A stretch of 64,000 nt of DNA from Clostridiales bacterium (GTDB lineage Bacteria; Bacillota; Clostridia; Christensenellales; Aristaeellaceae), in contig JAHZHZ010000006.1 of assembly GCA_019419995.1 (NCBI GenBank), forward strand, positions 1 to 64,000, read 5' to 3'. Made by a program: the position numbers and the translations under genes. This document shows positions 16,292-25,620 of the stretch, piece after piece (within the stretch, counting starts at the first letter, position 1; the number at the start of each line of letters is the position of its first letter). Under the pieces are notes generated by a model. It saw nothing but the letters and a program-made list of their open reading frames with translations. It had not been told where the DNA came from and searched no databases.

Positions 16292-17709
16292 GTGTGCGCC
16301 TTCTTCCATTCAACCTCGATTTCCCGTACCTCGCATGCCGGTTCACTTTCTTGGTTATACTTTCTTTTCAAAAATTCCTCCGCAACGTGCGGGAACATGA
16401 TATAGCTGAGCAAATCTTCTTCGCTGTGCGCGTATTCCCCCGCCATTCTCCGCATCTCCTCCAATTCCGGAGCAATGAGATCGGCAGGACGGCATTCAAC
16501 AATCTTACTGTCGCCAATCGCCTTGTTGCGTACTTCCTCGTTGACGTGGCCTGGCAAACGCCCGTATTCGCCATGCAGCAACATTTTCGATTCCTGCGTA
16601 AATATGCTGTATCGGCTCTTCGTCAGCACGTTGAGTACCGCCTGCGCGCCAACAATCTGGCTCGTGGGCGTAACTAACGGTGGATAGCCGAAATCCTTAC
16701 GTACAGCGCAGATTTCTGAAAGCACATCGTCAAGGGCGTCTTCCGCGTTGGCTTGCCGAAGCTGCATCATCAAATTGGAAAGCATACCGCCAGGCACCTG
16801 ATTGAGCAGCGTGTCGGTCTGCACCTGCAATACGTTGACGTCCAGCAGTCCCTCATTTTGCAGTTTTTTTGCGACCGCTTTAAAATGGGACGCGGCAACG
16901 TTCAATTTTTTCAGATCCAATCCCGTGTCCCTGGGCGTACCTTGCAAAGAGGCCACGAGCGATTCTGTAGCAGGCTGCGAAGTACCATTGGACAGCGGTG
17001 AAAGCGCGCAGTCAATGATATCAACCCCCGCCAAGACCGCCATATATGTACTGATGGCACCCGTGCCGGTGGTATTGTGCGTGTGGAAGTGCAGTGGCAC
17101 ATGCACCTTCTCGCGCAATTTTTTGACCAACGCATAGGCATTCTGCGGCAGAAGCAGATTGGCCATATCCTTGATGCAAATTACATCGGCGCCCATCTGC
17201 TCCAACGTGATCGCCAGTTTTACGAAATAATCGTCTGTATGAACGGGGCTGGTGGTATAACACAGCGCAGCTTCGCAGATTCCACCGTACTTTTTCACAC
17301 TGGACATGGCCGTTTCCATATTGCGCACATCATTCAGCGCATCAAAAATACGCACTACGTCGATGCCATTTTCGATTGCCCGCCCACAGAAGGCGTCAAC
17401 CACATCATCCGCATAATGACGGTAGCCCAGCAGATTTTGCCCACGAAGAAGCATCTGAAGCTTCGTTTTGGGCATGGCTTTGCGCAGCGCGCGCAGGCGT
17501 TCCCATGGATCTTCATCCAAATAACGCATACAGGCATCAAATGTAGCGCCGCCCCAGCACTCCAGTGACCAGTAGCCCATATCGTCCAGCACTTCGCAGA
17601 TGGGGAGCATATCCTCAATGCGCATACGCGTCGCCGCCTGCGACTGATGCGCGTCGCGCAGGATTGTATCCGTTATATTGAGCTTTTTCCCTTCCATTTT
17701 CAGCATGGC
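16279..17709 (-). CDS. Transcarboxylase 5S / oxaloacetate decarboxylase alpha-type subunit
   Basis: About 476 residues. Carboxyl transfer between oxaloacetate (or pyruvate) and biotin: ITDTILRDAHQS (metal-binding Asp), LRGQNLLGYRHY, VVRIFDALND, IKDMAN (carbamylated Lys) and HFHTHNTTG (metal-binding His pair). The C-terminal biotinyl domain of full-length OadA is absent; biotin sits on the separate carrier encoded just upstream. Start at ATG 17709 behind AAGGGG; an ATGA-overlapping ATG at 17733 is the alternative. Together with the 12S-like gene this matches the Propionibacterium transcarboxylase arrangement. No OadB/MmdB membrane subunit is present. Confidence 0.85.
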   Translation of the reverse strand, partial: AMLKMEGKKLNITDTILRDAHQSQAATRMRIEDMLPICEVLDDMGYWSLECWGGATFDACMRYLDEDPWERLRALRKAMPKTKLQMLLRGQNLLGYRHYADDVVDAFCGRAIENGIDVVRIFDALNDVRNMETAMSSVKKYGGICEAALCYTTSPVHTDDYFVKLAITLEQMGADVICIKDMANLLLPQNAYALVKKLREKVHVPLHFHTHNTTGTGAISTYMAVLAGVDIIDCALSPLSNGTSQPATESLVASLQGTPRDTGLDLKKLNVAASHFKAVAKKLQNEGLLDVNVLQVQTDTLLNQVPGGMLSNLMMQLRQANAEDALDDVLSEICAVRKDFGYPPLVTPTSQIVGAQAVLNVLTKSRYSIFTQESKMLLHGEYGRLPGHVNEEVRNKAIGDSKIVECRPADLIAPELEEMRRMAGEYAHSEEDLLSYIMFPHVAEEFLKRKYNQESEPACEVREIEVEWKKAHTWNC

Positions 17710-17729
17710 TTTTCCCCTTGGCAAAAAAA

Positions 17730-18101
17730 TCATTCAATCACAAAGAGGCAATCCCCGCTGGCCACGGTTTCGCCTTCCACGGCCTGCAGCTGCGCAATCC
17801 GTCCGGCCTTGGGTGCATCAATGCTATTTTCCATCTTCATCGCCTCGAGGATAAGCACCGTCTGGCCGGCAAGCACCATGTCGCCTTCCTTGACCTTGAT
17901 TTCGAGCACCGTTCCCGGCATGGGACTATTTACCACGCCATCTGCCACGGCTTGCACACTGTGTTTCTGGTTCACCGTACTCCTGCTACAAGGCGGAATC
18001 TTCTTTACTTCTGGCTCCGTTGTAGACGGCTCGCCTTCCTTGAGCAGCTCAATCTCCATTTCGTACACCTGATCGTTAATTTTAATGCGATATTTGTTCA
18101 T
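17730..18101 (-). CDS. Biotin carboxyl carrier protein (1.3S type)
   Basis: 123 residues from ATG 18101 (AGAGGG eight bases upstream; two earlier in-frame ATGs are less well placed). N-terminal about 50 residues are a variable linker; the C-terminal biotinyl domain has VNSPMPGTVLEI, and LEAMKMEN with the biotinyl Lys at residue 89, then GDCLFVIE. It shuttles CO2 between the 5S- and 12S-like subunits. Its stop overlaps the upstream alternative start of the 5S gene. Confidence 0.92.
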   Translation of the reverse strand: MNKYRIKINDQVYEMEIELLKEGEPSTTEPEVKKIPPCSRSTVNQKHSVQAVADGVVNSPMPGTVLEIKVKEGDMVLAGQTVLILEAMKMENSIDAPKAGRIAQLQAVEGETVASGDCLFVIE

Positions 18102-18124
18102 TCTCATACCCTCTTTTCCCAAAG

Positions 18125-18325
18125 TCAGTTGTTCACAGAAGGCGTTGGCAAAACAAATTTTTTGTATGCAATTGCATGATCTTCAACATACTGTTCCAGC
18201 GCCGTCTTGCGAATTCTGCGAAAAGACACAACGCGAACGCGTTTGATCTCAAAGCCTTCTTCTTCCGCAATCGCAGCAGTGGCCATTGCCAGAACCATCT
18301 CTTCTGAAAGCTCCCTATCCTTCAT
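18125..18325 (-). CDS. Small carboxyltransferase-associated subunit
   Basis: About 66 residues, soluble. LSEEMVLAMATAAIAEEEGF followed by a basic RVRVVSFRRIRK patch resembles the C-terminal part of gamma/delta-type subunits of sodium-pumping decarboxylases and small subunits of acyl-CoA carboxylases, but without their membrane helix. GGAGAG six bases upstream supports ATG 18325. It sits between the 12S-like and biotin carrier genes and probably helps assemble the complex; function inferred from position. Confidence 0.6.
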   Translation of the reverse strand: MKDRELSEEMVLAMATAAIAEEEGFEIKRVRVVSFRRIRKTALEQYVEDHAIAYKKFVLPTPSVNN

Positions 18326-18343
18326 ACTACTCTCCATTATCTA

Positions 18344-19888
18344 TCAAAGCGGAATATTCCCATGTCTTCTGCGGCCATGCCGCTCCTTGTCCTTGAGCAT
18401 CTCCAATGCAGACACAATGCGCTCACGCGTTTCGGAGGGCAAGATGACCGCGTCTACATAGCCATGCTCTGCGGCAATATAAGGCGTCATAAATTTGCTG
18501 TTATATTCCTTAACCAGCTCGGCATACTTTCCTTCCTTGTCTTCCGCCGCATCAATCGCCTTCCTCCCGATCACGGCAATAGCGCCCGAGGCGCCCATGA
18601 CGGCAATCTCAGCGATCGGCCATGCGTAGACCACATCCGCTCCCAAGCCCTTGCTGTTCATGGCGATGTATGCCCCGCCATAGGCCTTTCGCATAATGAG
18701 ACTGATCTTTGGCACGGTCGCCTCCGCATAGGCATAGAGCAACTTTGCCCCATGGCGTATAATGCCGTTATACTCCTGATCGCTACCCGGCAGGAAAGCA
18801 GGAACGTCGACCAGCGTCAAAAGCGGTATGTTAAAATTGTCACAAAAACGGATGAAGCGCGCTCCCTTGTCGGAGGCATGGATTTCCAAAGATCCAGCCA
18901 GGTAATTGCTCTGGTTAGCAACGATTCCTACCGTCTTGCCCGAGATACGGGCGAAGCCTACGACAAGGTTCCTGGCAAAACTGCTCTGCACCTCAAAGAA
19001 GCTATCTTCATCGACAAACGTGCTGATCACATCGCGCACATCGTATGCCTGCTTTGCGTCACAAGGCACGATCTCCGGCAGCTCGGCACAGCGATCCACC
19101 TCAACACCGCGCACCTCCATGGACTTCCCTTCACGGTTCTGAGGCAGATAGGACAAAAGCTGGCGCACACCGTTGAGACACTCCAAGTCGTTTGGATAAA
19201 CAAAATGCGCGACGCCGCTTTTGCACGCATGCACATTAGAGCCACCCAGCGCCACGGCTGTAATCTCTTCGCCCGTCACTTCGCGAACAACCTGTGGACC
19301 CGTAATATACATTTGGCTGGTGTTTTCCGTCATAAACACATAGTCACAGATCGCCGGGGAGTAACATGCGCCCCCCGCACACGGTCCGAGGATGACAGAG
19401 ATCTGGGGGATCTCACCGGATGCCATGGTATTGCGGTAAAATATGTCCGCATAGCCTGCAAGGCTGTCGATCCCTTCTTCAATGCGCGCTCCGCCGCTGT
19501 CATTCATAGAGATAAACGGTGCCCGCATTTCAAGCGCCTTATCCATCGCCATGCAGATCTTGCGTGCATGTGCTTCACCCAGAGAGCCACCGCTGACGGT
19601 AAAATCCTGAGATGCTGCAAACGCAAGCCGGCCATGAATGAGCCCGTAACCGGTAATAACGCCATCGCCAACTTTGCGCTTCTTGTCCATACCGAAATCG
19701 ACCGCACGGGAGGTAATCATATCGTTCAATTCCACAAACGTCTCATCGTCGAAAAGTGCCTCCATGCGCTCTCGGGCCGTCAGCTTACCTCCATTGTGTT
19801 GCTTGGCAACCCGCCCCGGACCGCCAGCCTCCATTACAGCAGCGCGCCGGTCGAGCAGATCATTTATCTTGGTTTTCCAGTCTGCCAT
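18344..19888 (-). CDS. Acyl-CoA carboxyltransferase (MmdA / 12S type)
   Basis: 514 residues, full length for the family. Transfers carboxyl between biotin and acyl-CoA (acetyl-CoA or propionyl-CoA). Crotonase-fold halves are visible: N-terminal GGKLTARERMEALFD, FMNDSGGARIEEGI-like SMNDSGGARIEEGI, GPCAGGACYSPAI (oxyanion hole), and C-terminal VDVPAFLPGSDQEY, IIRHGAKLLYAYAEAT and GGAYIAMNSK. No biotin carboxylase gene accompanies it, so carboxyl groups probably come from the 5S-like subunit. Product would be malonyl-CoA or methylmalonyl-CoA, matching the FabD gene in the same operon. Confidence 0.9.
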   Translation of the reverse strand: MADWKTKINDLLDRRAAVMEAGGPGRVAKQHNGGKLTARERMEALFDDETFVELNDMITSRAVDFGMDKKRKVGDGVITGYGLIHGRLAFAASQDFTVSGGSLGEAHARKICMAMDKALEMRAPFISMNDSGGARIEEGIDSLAGYADIFYRNTMASGEIPQISVILGPCAGGACYSPAICDYVFMTENTSQMYITGPQVVREVTGEEITAVALGGSNVHACKSGVAHFVYPNDLECLNGVRQLLSYLPQNREGKSMEVRGVEVDRCAELPEIVPCDAKQAYDVRDVISTFVDEDSFFEVQSSFARNLVVGFARISGKTVGIVANQSNYLAGSLEIHASDKGARFIRFCDNFNIPLLTLVDVPAFLPGSDQEYNGIIRHGAKLLYAYAEATVPKISLIMRKAYGGAYIAMNSKGLGADVVYAWPIAEIAVMGASGAIAVIGRKAIDAAEDKEGKYAELVKEYNSKFMTPYIAAEHGYVDAVILPSETRERIVSALEMLKDKERHGRRRHGNIPL

Positions 19889-19908
19889 TGTTCAGATTCC
19901 TTCCTCTG

Positions 19909-21378
19909 TCACCGATGGAACAGCTTCTTTAAAAAACCCTTCGCGTAATTCCATACGTATTTAAATTCCGCATTTTTGCTGGCACAGGCCATTCCAATAT
20001 ATAGCAGCACGCCCAAAATCACCTGCGCGACCAATTGGACAAGCATGCTGCCGAACGGAAGCATACCCAGCAGAAAAACCCCCGCGCCCATCGCCACAGA
20101 CATAATCAGGGCGGGCAGAATATCCGAAATTTGTTCCTGAAAGTCGTATCCAATCAAATTCTTGTTGGGAAAGGCATTTACGATCAGTGAGAAAATGCCC
20201 AGCGGCACCGCGCTCCACACCAGTGCGCGCAGACTGATCTGCACACAGATAATTAATGCAACTACGGTGACTACCTTTTTGATAATTTCCAGCCGCAAAT
20301 ACACGTCGCTGCGTCCTACCGCCAAAATCGCCTGTAGGTTTGTCGTATGCAGCGGCCACAGGGCATAACTGAAGCAGCCCACCTGCATATAGAATACCGC
20401 GGGAAGCCACTTCTGCGTATACAACACGCACACGAGTGGCTCTGCAACCACGGCAATTCCGACCATACATGGGAAAATTAAAAACGACGACAGCCGCACC
20501 GCCTTGCGCATCAGCGACAGTATCTTCTGCCGATCCCCGCCGCAGCGCGTATATGCCGGGAAAATGACGCTCTGAATGGAGGTGTTGACGTTTGTAATGA
20601 TTAGCTCTGGCACGTGGTTGCCACGGTTGTTATATGCCAGATCCTTTTCGGTATAAATTTTGCCAATCAACAGAGAACGTAGGTTCTTATACAGCGTATC
20701 CAACAGCGAAGAAGCGAACACCCGCCAACCAAACCGATAGAGGGGCTTAAAGCGTTCAACGGAAAAGCGAAAAGACGGTTTCCAGTCGATTGTAATCCAA
20801 AGTAGGATCGTGTCTATAAGCTGATTAGAAAGGATCTGACCCACCAACGCCCATACGCCCAACCCGGCCATCGCCATGCCGATGCCCACGAAGGCGGAAA
20901 AAATCGTCCCGATCAAGGTTGCCTTGAAAAAGAGCTTGAACTCCATCCGGCGCGAAACGCGGGCCTGCTGCACAGCATTGATGCCACCCATGAGCAACGT
21001 CAGTGAAAGCACCCGGACAACTGGCGTCATCTCCGGCTGTTCATAAAATCTGGACAACGTCGGAGCGAAAAAGAATGTTCCTGCGTAAAGGAGAATTGAT
21101 ATCCCCAGGTTGAAGCAAAAAACTGTGGAGTAATCCAATTCATCCACGTCGCTCCGCTGAATCAATGCCGAACCAAGGCCGCTTTGCACAAAAACGCTTA
21201 GTATGTTGTTAAATACCGTCACCAGAGAAACAATCCCGTAATGCTCCGGCGAAAGGAGACGTGCCAAGACGATCGAAACGATAAAACTGACACCCTGCGC
21301 GCCGATGCGCTCTCCCAACCTCCAAAGCACATTGCTGGTTACAGTCGTACTACTCTCTTGTTCTCTCAGGTCACGCAT
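19909..21378 (-). CDS. Wzx-like polysaccharide flippase
   Basis: 489 residues, about 12 to 14 membrane spans, MOP exporter superfamily: N-terminal ARLLSPEHYGIVSLV (typical of WzxC/Wzx), SALIQRSDVDELDYSTVF, FGWRVFASSLLDTLY, and alternating hydrophobic segments to the C-terminus. It would flip an undecaprenyl-linked oligosaccharide to the outer face of the membrane. The start overlaps the upstream glycosyltransferase stop by eight bases (ATGCGTGA). Confidence 0.85.
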   Translation of the reverse strand: MRDLREQESSTTVTSNVLWRLGERIGAQGVSFIVSIVLARLLSPEHYGIVSLVTVFNNILSVFVQSGLGSALIQRSDVDELDYSTVFCFNLGISILLYAGTFFFAPTLSRFYEQPEMTPVVRVLSLTLLMGGINAVQQARVSRRMEFKLFFKATLIGTIFSAFVGIGMAMAGLGVWALVGQILSNQLIDTILLWITIDWKPSFRFSVERFKPLYRFGWRVFASSLLDTLYKNLRSLLIGKIYTEKDLAYNNRGNHVPELIITNVNTSIQSVIFPAYTRCGGDRQKILSLMRKAVRLSSFLIFPCMVGIAVVAEPLVCVLYTQKWLPAVFYMQVGCFSYALWPLHTTNLQAILAVGRSDVYLRLEIIKKVVTVVALIICVQISLRALVWSAVPLGIFSLIVNAFPNKNLIGYDFQEQISDILPALIMSVAMGAGVFLLGMLPFGSMLVQLVAQVILGVLLYIGMACASKNAEFKYVWNYAKGFLKKLFHR

Positions 21379-22489
21379 TGTCTAATCCCTTCATCACCCG
21401 GAATATGGTCTCCCACTTGTCTTTTAAGTTCCGTATATCGACATTCTTTGCAATACACTGCATATTGATATTCTTTGTCTCTTCGTCATAATGGATAAAC
21501 GAGGCGTAATCTTCTTCGTCGATCTGCGAAACGGATTCCAAATGGTAGCCCTTCTCCAGATACCCCTGCCACATCGTCGTATCCTGCCGGATGTAAACCT
21601 TCGCCCCGCAGGCATTCAGTATGGCGATATTTCCCATCGCCTGCTGGCGGTTGTTGTTGAACACCGCAACATCCATCCGGCTCAGAAAATCCACATATTC
21701 GTCCCCCGTCATCCGATCCCGGACAGGGAAGACATTTTTCTCTCCAAAGATCTCCTGTGCAGTCTGAATTACCTTGTCTGCGTATGCCTCATAGCCCTTA
21801 AAGCCGTAATTAAGCGGAAGATACAGGTTGATCTTCCGGCCCGCATACTTCCTGAGCTTTTCCAGCGCCTCAAAGTGGCAGTTTGTCTCTGTCGCAGAAT
21901 TACCCAGAACCAGGTTGACCGTATCATTCTCCGTCTTATGCTTTTGTAATCCCAGCGCGTGCAGCTTTTCCATTGTGCCGGGGTGCTGTAGTGGCACGGG
22001 GTAGGAGGCCTTCAGCCATTTTCCCGTTACCTTATACCACTCTTTTACCAGTGGATAGTCCTTATCCGTCAGCGTGGTAATATATCCAAATTTCGGTGCG
22101 AGCCGCACGCGCAGTTTTTCCGCCAGGCGGTCCTGCAGGCTTTTAGGGGGAAGATTATGCCGATAAATATCTCCGCCCCAGACAATCCAGTTGACCTTGG
22201 GAAGTAAATCGGGAAACCACGACAGAATAAGCAAATGCTTTGCGGAAAAGGCGCCGTGCAGGACAATCCCGTCGCTTTTCTTCAGCGCGCGAATGTATGC
22301 GATCAGGTTCTTGGGCCGCACACTTTTCGGCGCATGAACAAGCTTGCCCGTGCCGGCACAAAGCTCCTTCATTCTTTTCGAATTGAGCAAACCGTTTACA
22401 AACTGATGTTCGCTGGCATCAAACTGCGAATAGACAAACGAGATCATGTCCTCGGTATACATGGTATTGCCCATAATATGCAAAAACAA
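21371..22489 (-). CDS. WecF-like 4-amino-4,6-dideoxyhexosyl transferase
   Basis: 372 residues resembling TDP-Fuc4NAc:lipid II Fuc4NAc transferase (glycosyltransferase family 56): N-terminal FLHIMGNTMYTEDM, NWIVWGGDIYRH, LVLGNSATETNCH, YLPLNYG, and C-terminal VAVFNNNRQQAMGN. Probable TTG start at 22489 because GAGGTGAT lies at correct distance and the following LHIMG aligns with the family start; ATG four codons later is possible. The upstream rfbA, rfbB and aminotransferase genes could supply the TDP-4-amino sugar donor it would need. Confidence 0.8.
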   Translation of the reverse strand: MFLHIMGNTMYTEDMISFVYSQFDASEHQFVNGLLNSKRMKELCAGTGKLVHAPKSVRPKNLIAYIRALKKSDGIVLHGAFSAKHLLILSWFPDLLPKVNWIVWGGDIYRHNLPPKSLQDRLAEKLRVRLAPKFGYITTLTDKDYPLVKEWYKVTGKWLKASYPVPLQHPGTMEKLHALGLQKHKTENDTVNLVLGNSATETNCHFEALEKLRKYAGRKINLYLPLNYGFKGYEAYADKVIQTAQEIFGEKNVFPVRDRMTGDEYVDFLSRMDVAVFNNNRQQAMGNIAILNACGAKVYIRQDTTMWQGYLEKGYHLESVSQIDEEDYASFIHYDEETKNINMQCIAKNVDIRNLKDKWETIFRVMKGLDNA

Positions 22490-22496
22490 ACGCCCA

Positions 22497-23783
22497 TCAC
22501 CTCTCTATCCGCTGTAAGATACTTCGTTTCCTCTTGATGAACCGGCGGCCAACGCCACTGCCGACCAACGCCATGCATCCCAGCAGCGCCCAGAAAAACT
22601 GATATGCCCAGTATGAGTCCGAAAGAAACAGCTTGACGTTCATGGAAAGCAACACGCACAACACGCACAACGTCTCATCGTCAGCACTAAACAACGTGCG
22701 CAAAATAGCAAAGACCAACGCGCCCAGCAGTATACAGCCAAGCATCCAGCCATAGTCAATGATAAACTCCAGAAAAATGTTGTGCGGATATCCCCAATAA
22801 TAGCTGGGGGCAATCGCCCATCTGGAACCGTAAGCCCCATTGCCAAAGAAACCCTGCTGATCAATAACCTCCCATGCCAGTTCAGCGATACGGTTACGCC
22901 CATTATCGGACATGAGCGTGTCGTTGAGCAGCATTTCAATGGTTCTGGAGTTAATGTTCATACCCGAAAGCAACTTGATAAACCAGGACAGGATGTCTGT
23001 CCATGTGTTGGCAAGGACGACATACGCGGCGATCACCAACGCGACGATCAACAGTTTCTTGGGGAGGGACATGTTCTTGATCCGCAAAAGGCAATAGAGA
23101 ACGATATAAGCCACGAAGCACACCATAGGTCCACGCGAACCTTCAGTAAGCACTAATACGAAGCACAAAGCCGTCAATATCAGATCGTACCAGCGCTTGC
23201 GATTGCTCAGGAAGGAGTCAAAGAAGACAATGCAACAGAAAATCATCGAATAGCCAAAGGCTAGATTGTAGTTGAGCTCCTCCATATCCCCCTGATATGA
23301 GTAGGCCTCCCAATACCCCAGTCTGCGAGCCATCAGAAATTGGTAGATGCCGTATAAAAGCATCAGATAGGCCGCATACAAAAGCGCCTTTCGGAGCTGT
23401 TTGAAATTGCTGCACAAATAAACTGCCAGAAATCCGAACAAAGCTCCCGTATCCGGACGAAAGACGGCGTAGATCGCACCAAATACATCTCTCGTGTAAT
23501 ATTCCAAATAATTAGGATGAATTGCCAGCGTAATAAGGAAAAACAGCGCAATTCCCAAGTATAACATAAAAAAGCGAATAGCTTTCCTTCTCAGCCGGCT
23601 GTCGACAAACAACATGCAAAATAACGGCGCGTATATAACCACATTCGTCGCCAAAATATATAAGGAACCTACTCTAAGCTTGGCAAGCACAGCATAACAC
23701 ACCGTACGCACCGCGCCGCTGGCAAGATATGTTGCCAACATCCAACTCACGGCAAAGTTCGTTGTCAAACGCAATCTCTTCAT
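22497..23783 (-). CDS. O-antigen polymerase/ligase-like membrane protein (Wzy-like)
   Basis: 428 residues, about 12 hydrophobic spans, with a large external loop (from about GMNINSRTIEMLLND to RWAIAPSYYWGYPHNIFLE). The motif GYPHNIFLEFIIDYG is typical of the Wzy_C/WaaL superfamily, as is TEGSRGPMV. It would polymerise or ligate lipid-linked repeat units outside the membrane. Located between carrier-protein and glycosyltransferase genes in the same transcript. Confidence 0.82.
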   Translation of the reverse strand: MKRLRLTTNFAVSWMLATYLASGAVRTVCYAVLAKLRVGSLYILATNVVIYAPLFCMLFVDSRLRRKAIRFFMLYLGIALFFLITLAIHPNYLEYYTRDVFGAIYAVFRPDTGALFGFLAVYLCSNFKQLRKALLYAAYLMLLYGIYQFLMARRLGYWEAYSYQGDMEELNYNLAFGYSMIFCCIVFFDSFLSNRKRWYDLILTALCFVLVLTEGSRGPMVCFVAYIVLYCLLRIKNMSLPKKLLIVALVIAAYVVLANTWTDILSWFIKLLSGMNINSRTIEMLLNDTLMSDNGRNRIAELAWEVIDQQGFFGNGAYGSRWAIAPSYYWGYPHNIFLEFIIDYGWMLGCILLGALVFAILRTLFSADDETLCVLCVLLSMNVKLFLSDSYWAYQFFWALLGCMALVGSGVGRRFIKRKRSILQRIER

Positions 23784-23811
23784 CGCTAGCTATCTATCCT
23801 AACAATTATCT

Positions 23812-24054
23812 TTATACAAAATCTACACCATAGCGCTTCAGTATCTCTATGCCGTTCAGATATGAGCCGAAGTGCAGTATATCCTCTGATTCAAACAGGA
23901 CGTCAAAGGCATCCTCCAATTCAGATATCAGGGTCAGGTGCGCTACGGAGTCCCAGCGTTTCACATCCTTAAACGTAAAGCTCTCGTCCAATTCCGATGC
24001 ATTCACGTTGAAAACTTCCATAAAAACGTTCTTGTACTTCTGAAGATTATCCAT
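23812..24054 (-). CDS. Acyl carrier protein, divergent (third copy)
   Basis: About 80 residues from the ATG at 24054, eight bases after GAGG; an ATG two codons earlier is too near the site. Phosphopantetheine serine in VKRWDSVAHLTLI. It differs strongly from the two tandem copies upstream and has the WDS form common in polyketide, alkyl-resorcinol and capsule-linked carriers. It may be the carrier for a different acyl step, for example the loaded acid from the adenylating ligase. Confidence 0.85.
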   Translation of the reverse strand: MDNLQKYKNVFMEVFNVNASELDESFTFKDVKRWDSVAHLTLISELEDAFDVLFESEDILHFGSYLNGIEILKRYGVDFV

Positions 24055-24063
24055 GCGCATACC

Positions 24064-24282
24064 TCACTGCATCATTTTGATAATATCCCCAACGGTCACA
24101 AACGACTTGATCGTATCGCCCGTCAGCTTCACGCCGAACTCGTCGTCCATCATCACGATCAGCGACAGCTTCGCCATCGAGTCGTATTCTTCCACATCCG
24201 CCAGCACGGTCTCAGCCGTCAGCGTTCCCTCATCCAGTTCCAGCGTCTCTTCAATCAAGGCAATCTTTTCCTGCTCAGTCAT
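24064..24282 (-). CDS. Acyl carrier protein, tandem copy B
   Basis: 72 residues, nearly identical to the neighbouring copy A. Pantetheine serine in EEYDSMAKLSLI. Differences lie in the last helix (TIKSFVTVGDIIKMMQ against MIKSFVTVSDILKAMQ). AGGAGG-type site upstream. The tandem duplication appears recent at DNA level, perhaps raising carrier dosage. Confidence 0.88.
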   Translation of the reverse strand: MTEQEKIALIEETLELDEGTLTAETVLADVEEYDSMAKLSLIVMMDDEFGVKLTGDTIKSFVTVGDIIKMMQ

Positions 24283-24295
24283 TGTCTGCTCCTCC

Positions 24296-24514
24296 TTACT
24301 GCATCGCTTTCAAAATGTCGGAAACCGTCACAAACGACTTGATCATATCGCCCGTCAGCTTCACGCCAAACTCGTCGTCCATCATCACGATCAGCGACAG
24401 CTTCGCCATCGAATCGTATTCTTCCACATCCGCCAGCACGGTCTCGGCCGTCAACGTTCCCTCGTCCAGTTCCAGCGTCTCTTCGATCAAGGCAATCTTT
24501 TCCTGCTCAGTCAT
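24296..24514 (-). CDS. Acyl carrier protein, tandem copy A
   Basis: 72 residues starting at the ATG within the stop region of the KAS III gene (8-base ATGACTGA overlap; GAAGGAGG upstream). Pantetheine serine in EEYDSMAKLSLI followed by the conserved acidic helix. It should carry malonyl or growing acyl chains for the two KAS III enzymes and two reductases of the cluster, after activation by the Sfp-type transferase. Confidence 0.88.
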   Translation of the reverse strand: MTEQEKIALIEETLELDEGTLTAETVLADVEEYDSMAKLSLIVMMDDEFGVKLTGDMIKSFVTVSDILKAMQ

Positions 24515-25607
24515 TATCTGTTCCTCCTTCATTGCTTTCCAGATCTTCCAGATTAAAACCATCCCTAAAATACTCGTCCGTATGCACCAGCGGAAGTATA
24601 TCACGCGTATCCAGGCGCAGCTCCATGCTTCCCCAGGACAGGCCCACACCAAAGCCGCAGCACAACGCACAAATTTCCTTCTTTTCCTGATTCTCGCCAT
24701 AAAGATCCACCAGCGTCACAGGAATTGAAGCGGAAGACGTGTTGGCGAAGCGACGCATGGAGATCGGCATCTTTTCCAGCGGGAAGCCCGTCTTCTTGGC
24801 GATTTGCTTCATGATCATCAGGTTTGCCTGATGCAAAACGAGACAATCGTAATCCTTTTCCGTCTTTTGGAGGCGCGCCATATATTCATTGAGCTGCGCG
24901 GGTGCCTCGCTGGTAGCAAAGTTGAACACCGCGATATCATCCATTTGCGCATCATTCCCACGCCCCGGCGGGCAATCGGGGTTGCGCCACCCCATATAGG
25001 GCGCGATGATCGCCTGATAGCCATCCCCATCGGTGGCCATCGCCACTTGCAGGGCATCATCTCCGCTTTTTTCCAGCAGCGTCGCCGAGCCGGCATCTCC
25101 AAACAACAGCGTCGATGAGTGTGCAGCCCTATATTGTTTCTTCGCGCTGAATTCTCGTGCGCAGATATCCCCGGCAAGCATCAGGCCGTATCGCGTCTCG
25201 CAGGTGCGCATCACACTTGCGGCAATATTCAAGCCGTACACATAGCCGGAGCAGCCGAGGTTCACATCAAAGGCAATGCAGTTTTTCGCAAGCCCAAGGC
25301 GGTGGGCCAATACGCATGCCGTCGCGGGAATGCGGTAGTCACTTGACTGTGAGACAAATACCAATACCCCGACCTCATCCGGAGAAATCTGTTTATGCTT
25401 GAGCAATGCCTGCGCCGCCGCATAGCAGAAATCGGACGTCGTCTGCCGCTGAGAGGCCGAATAGTGGCCCTCCACGCCGGTCTTTTTGATAAAGCGCTTT
25501 ATATTGGCTTCGTCCCTGTCCGTGGAAATTTCCTGTACGGAATCCCATTTCCCGGAAACAGCCGCGGCCACGCCGCTCACTTTTACGCCATCAATCTTGC
25601 TGAACAC
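24507..25607 (-). CDS. Beta-ketoacyl-ACP synthase III (KAS III), copy 2
   Basis: 366 residues. Complete Cys-His-Asn catalytic triad: Cys119 in VNLGCSGYVYG, His in LVLHQANLMIMKQI and Asn in RRFANTSSASIPV. KAS III condenses an acyl-CoA primer with malonyl-ACP, making 3-ketoacyl-ACP. It is only moderately similar to the other KAS III of the cluster, so the pair may use different primers or form a heteromer. The C-terminal about 30 acidic residues extend beyond the usual fold. Confidence 0.88.
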   Translation of the reverse strand: MFSKIDGVKVSGVAAAVSGKWDSVQEISTDRDEANIKRFIKKTGVEGHYSASQRQTTSDFCYAAAQALLKHKQISPDEVGVLVFVSQSSDYRIPATACVLAHRLGLAKNCIAFDVNLGCSGYVYGLNIAASVMRTCETRYGLMLAGDICAREFSAKKQYRAAHSSTLLFGDAGSATLLEKSGDDALQVAMATDGDGYQAIIAPYMGWRNPDCPPGRGNDAQMDDIAVFNFATSEAPAQLNEYMARLQKTEKDYDCLVLHQANLMIMKQIAKKTGFPLEKMPISMRRFANTSSASIPVTLVDLYGENQEKKEICALCCGFGVGLSWGSMELRLDTRDILPLVHTDEYFRDGFNLEDLESNEGGTDND

Positions 25608-25620
25608 TTTCCTACTCCTC

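Noticed and set aside
16279..19888. The biotin-dependent genes were considered as a sodium-pumping methylmalonyl-CoA or oxaloacetate decarboxylase.
   Set aside because: No membrane beta subunit (OadB/MmdB/GcdB) is encoded, and the small subunit lacks a membrane helix.
18362..19948. A 528-residue rightward open frame opposite the carboxyltransferase gene.
   Set aside because: It mirrors the codon bias of the real gene on the other strand; its His/Arg/Cys-rich translation resembles no protein.
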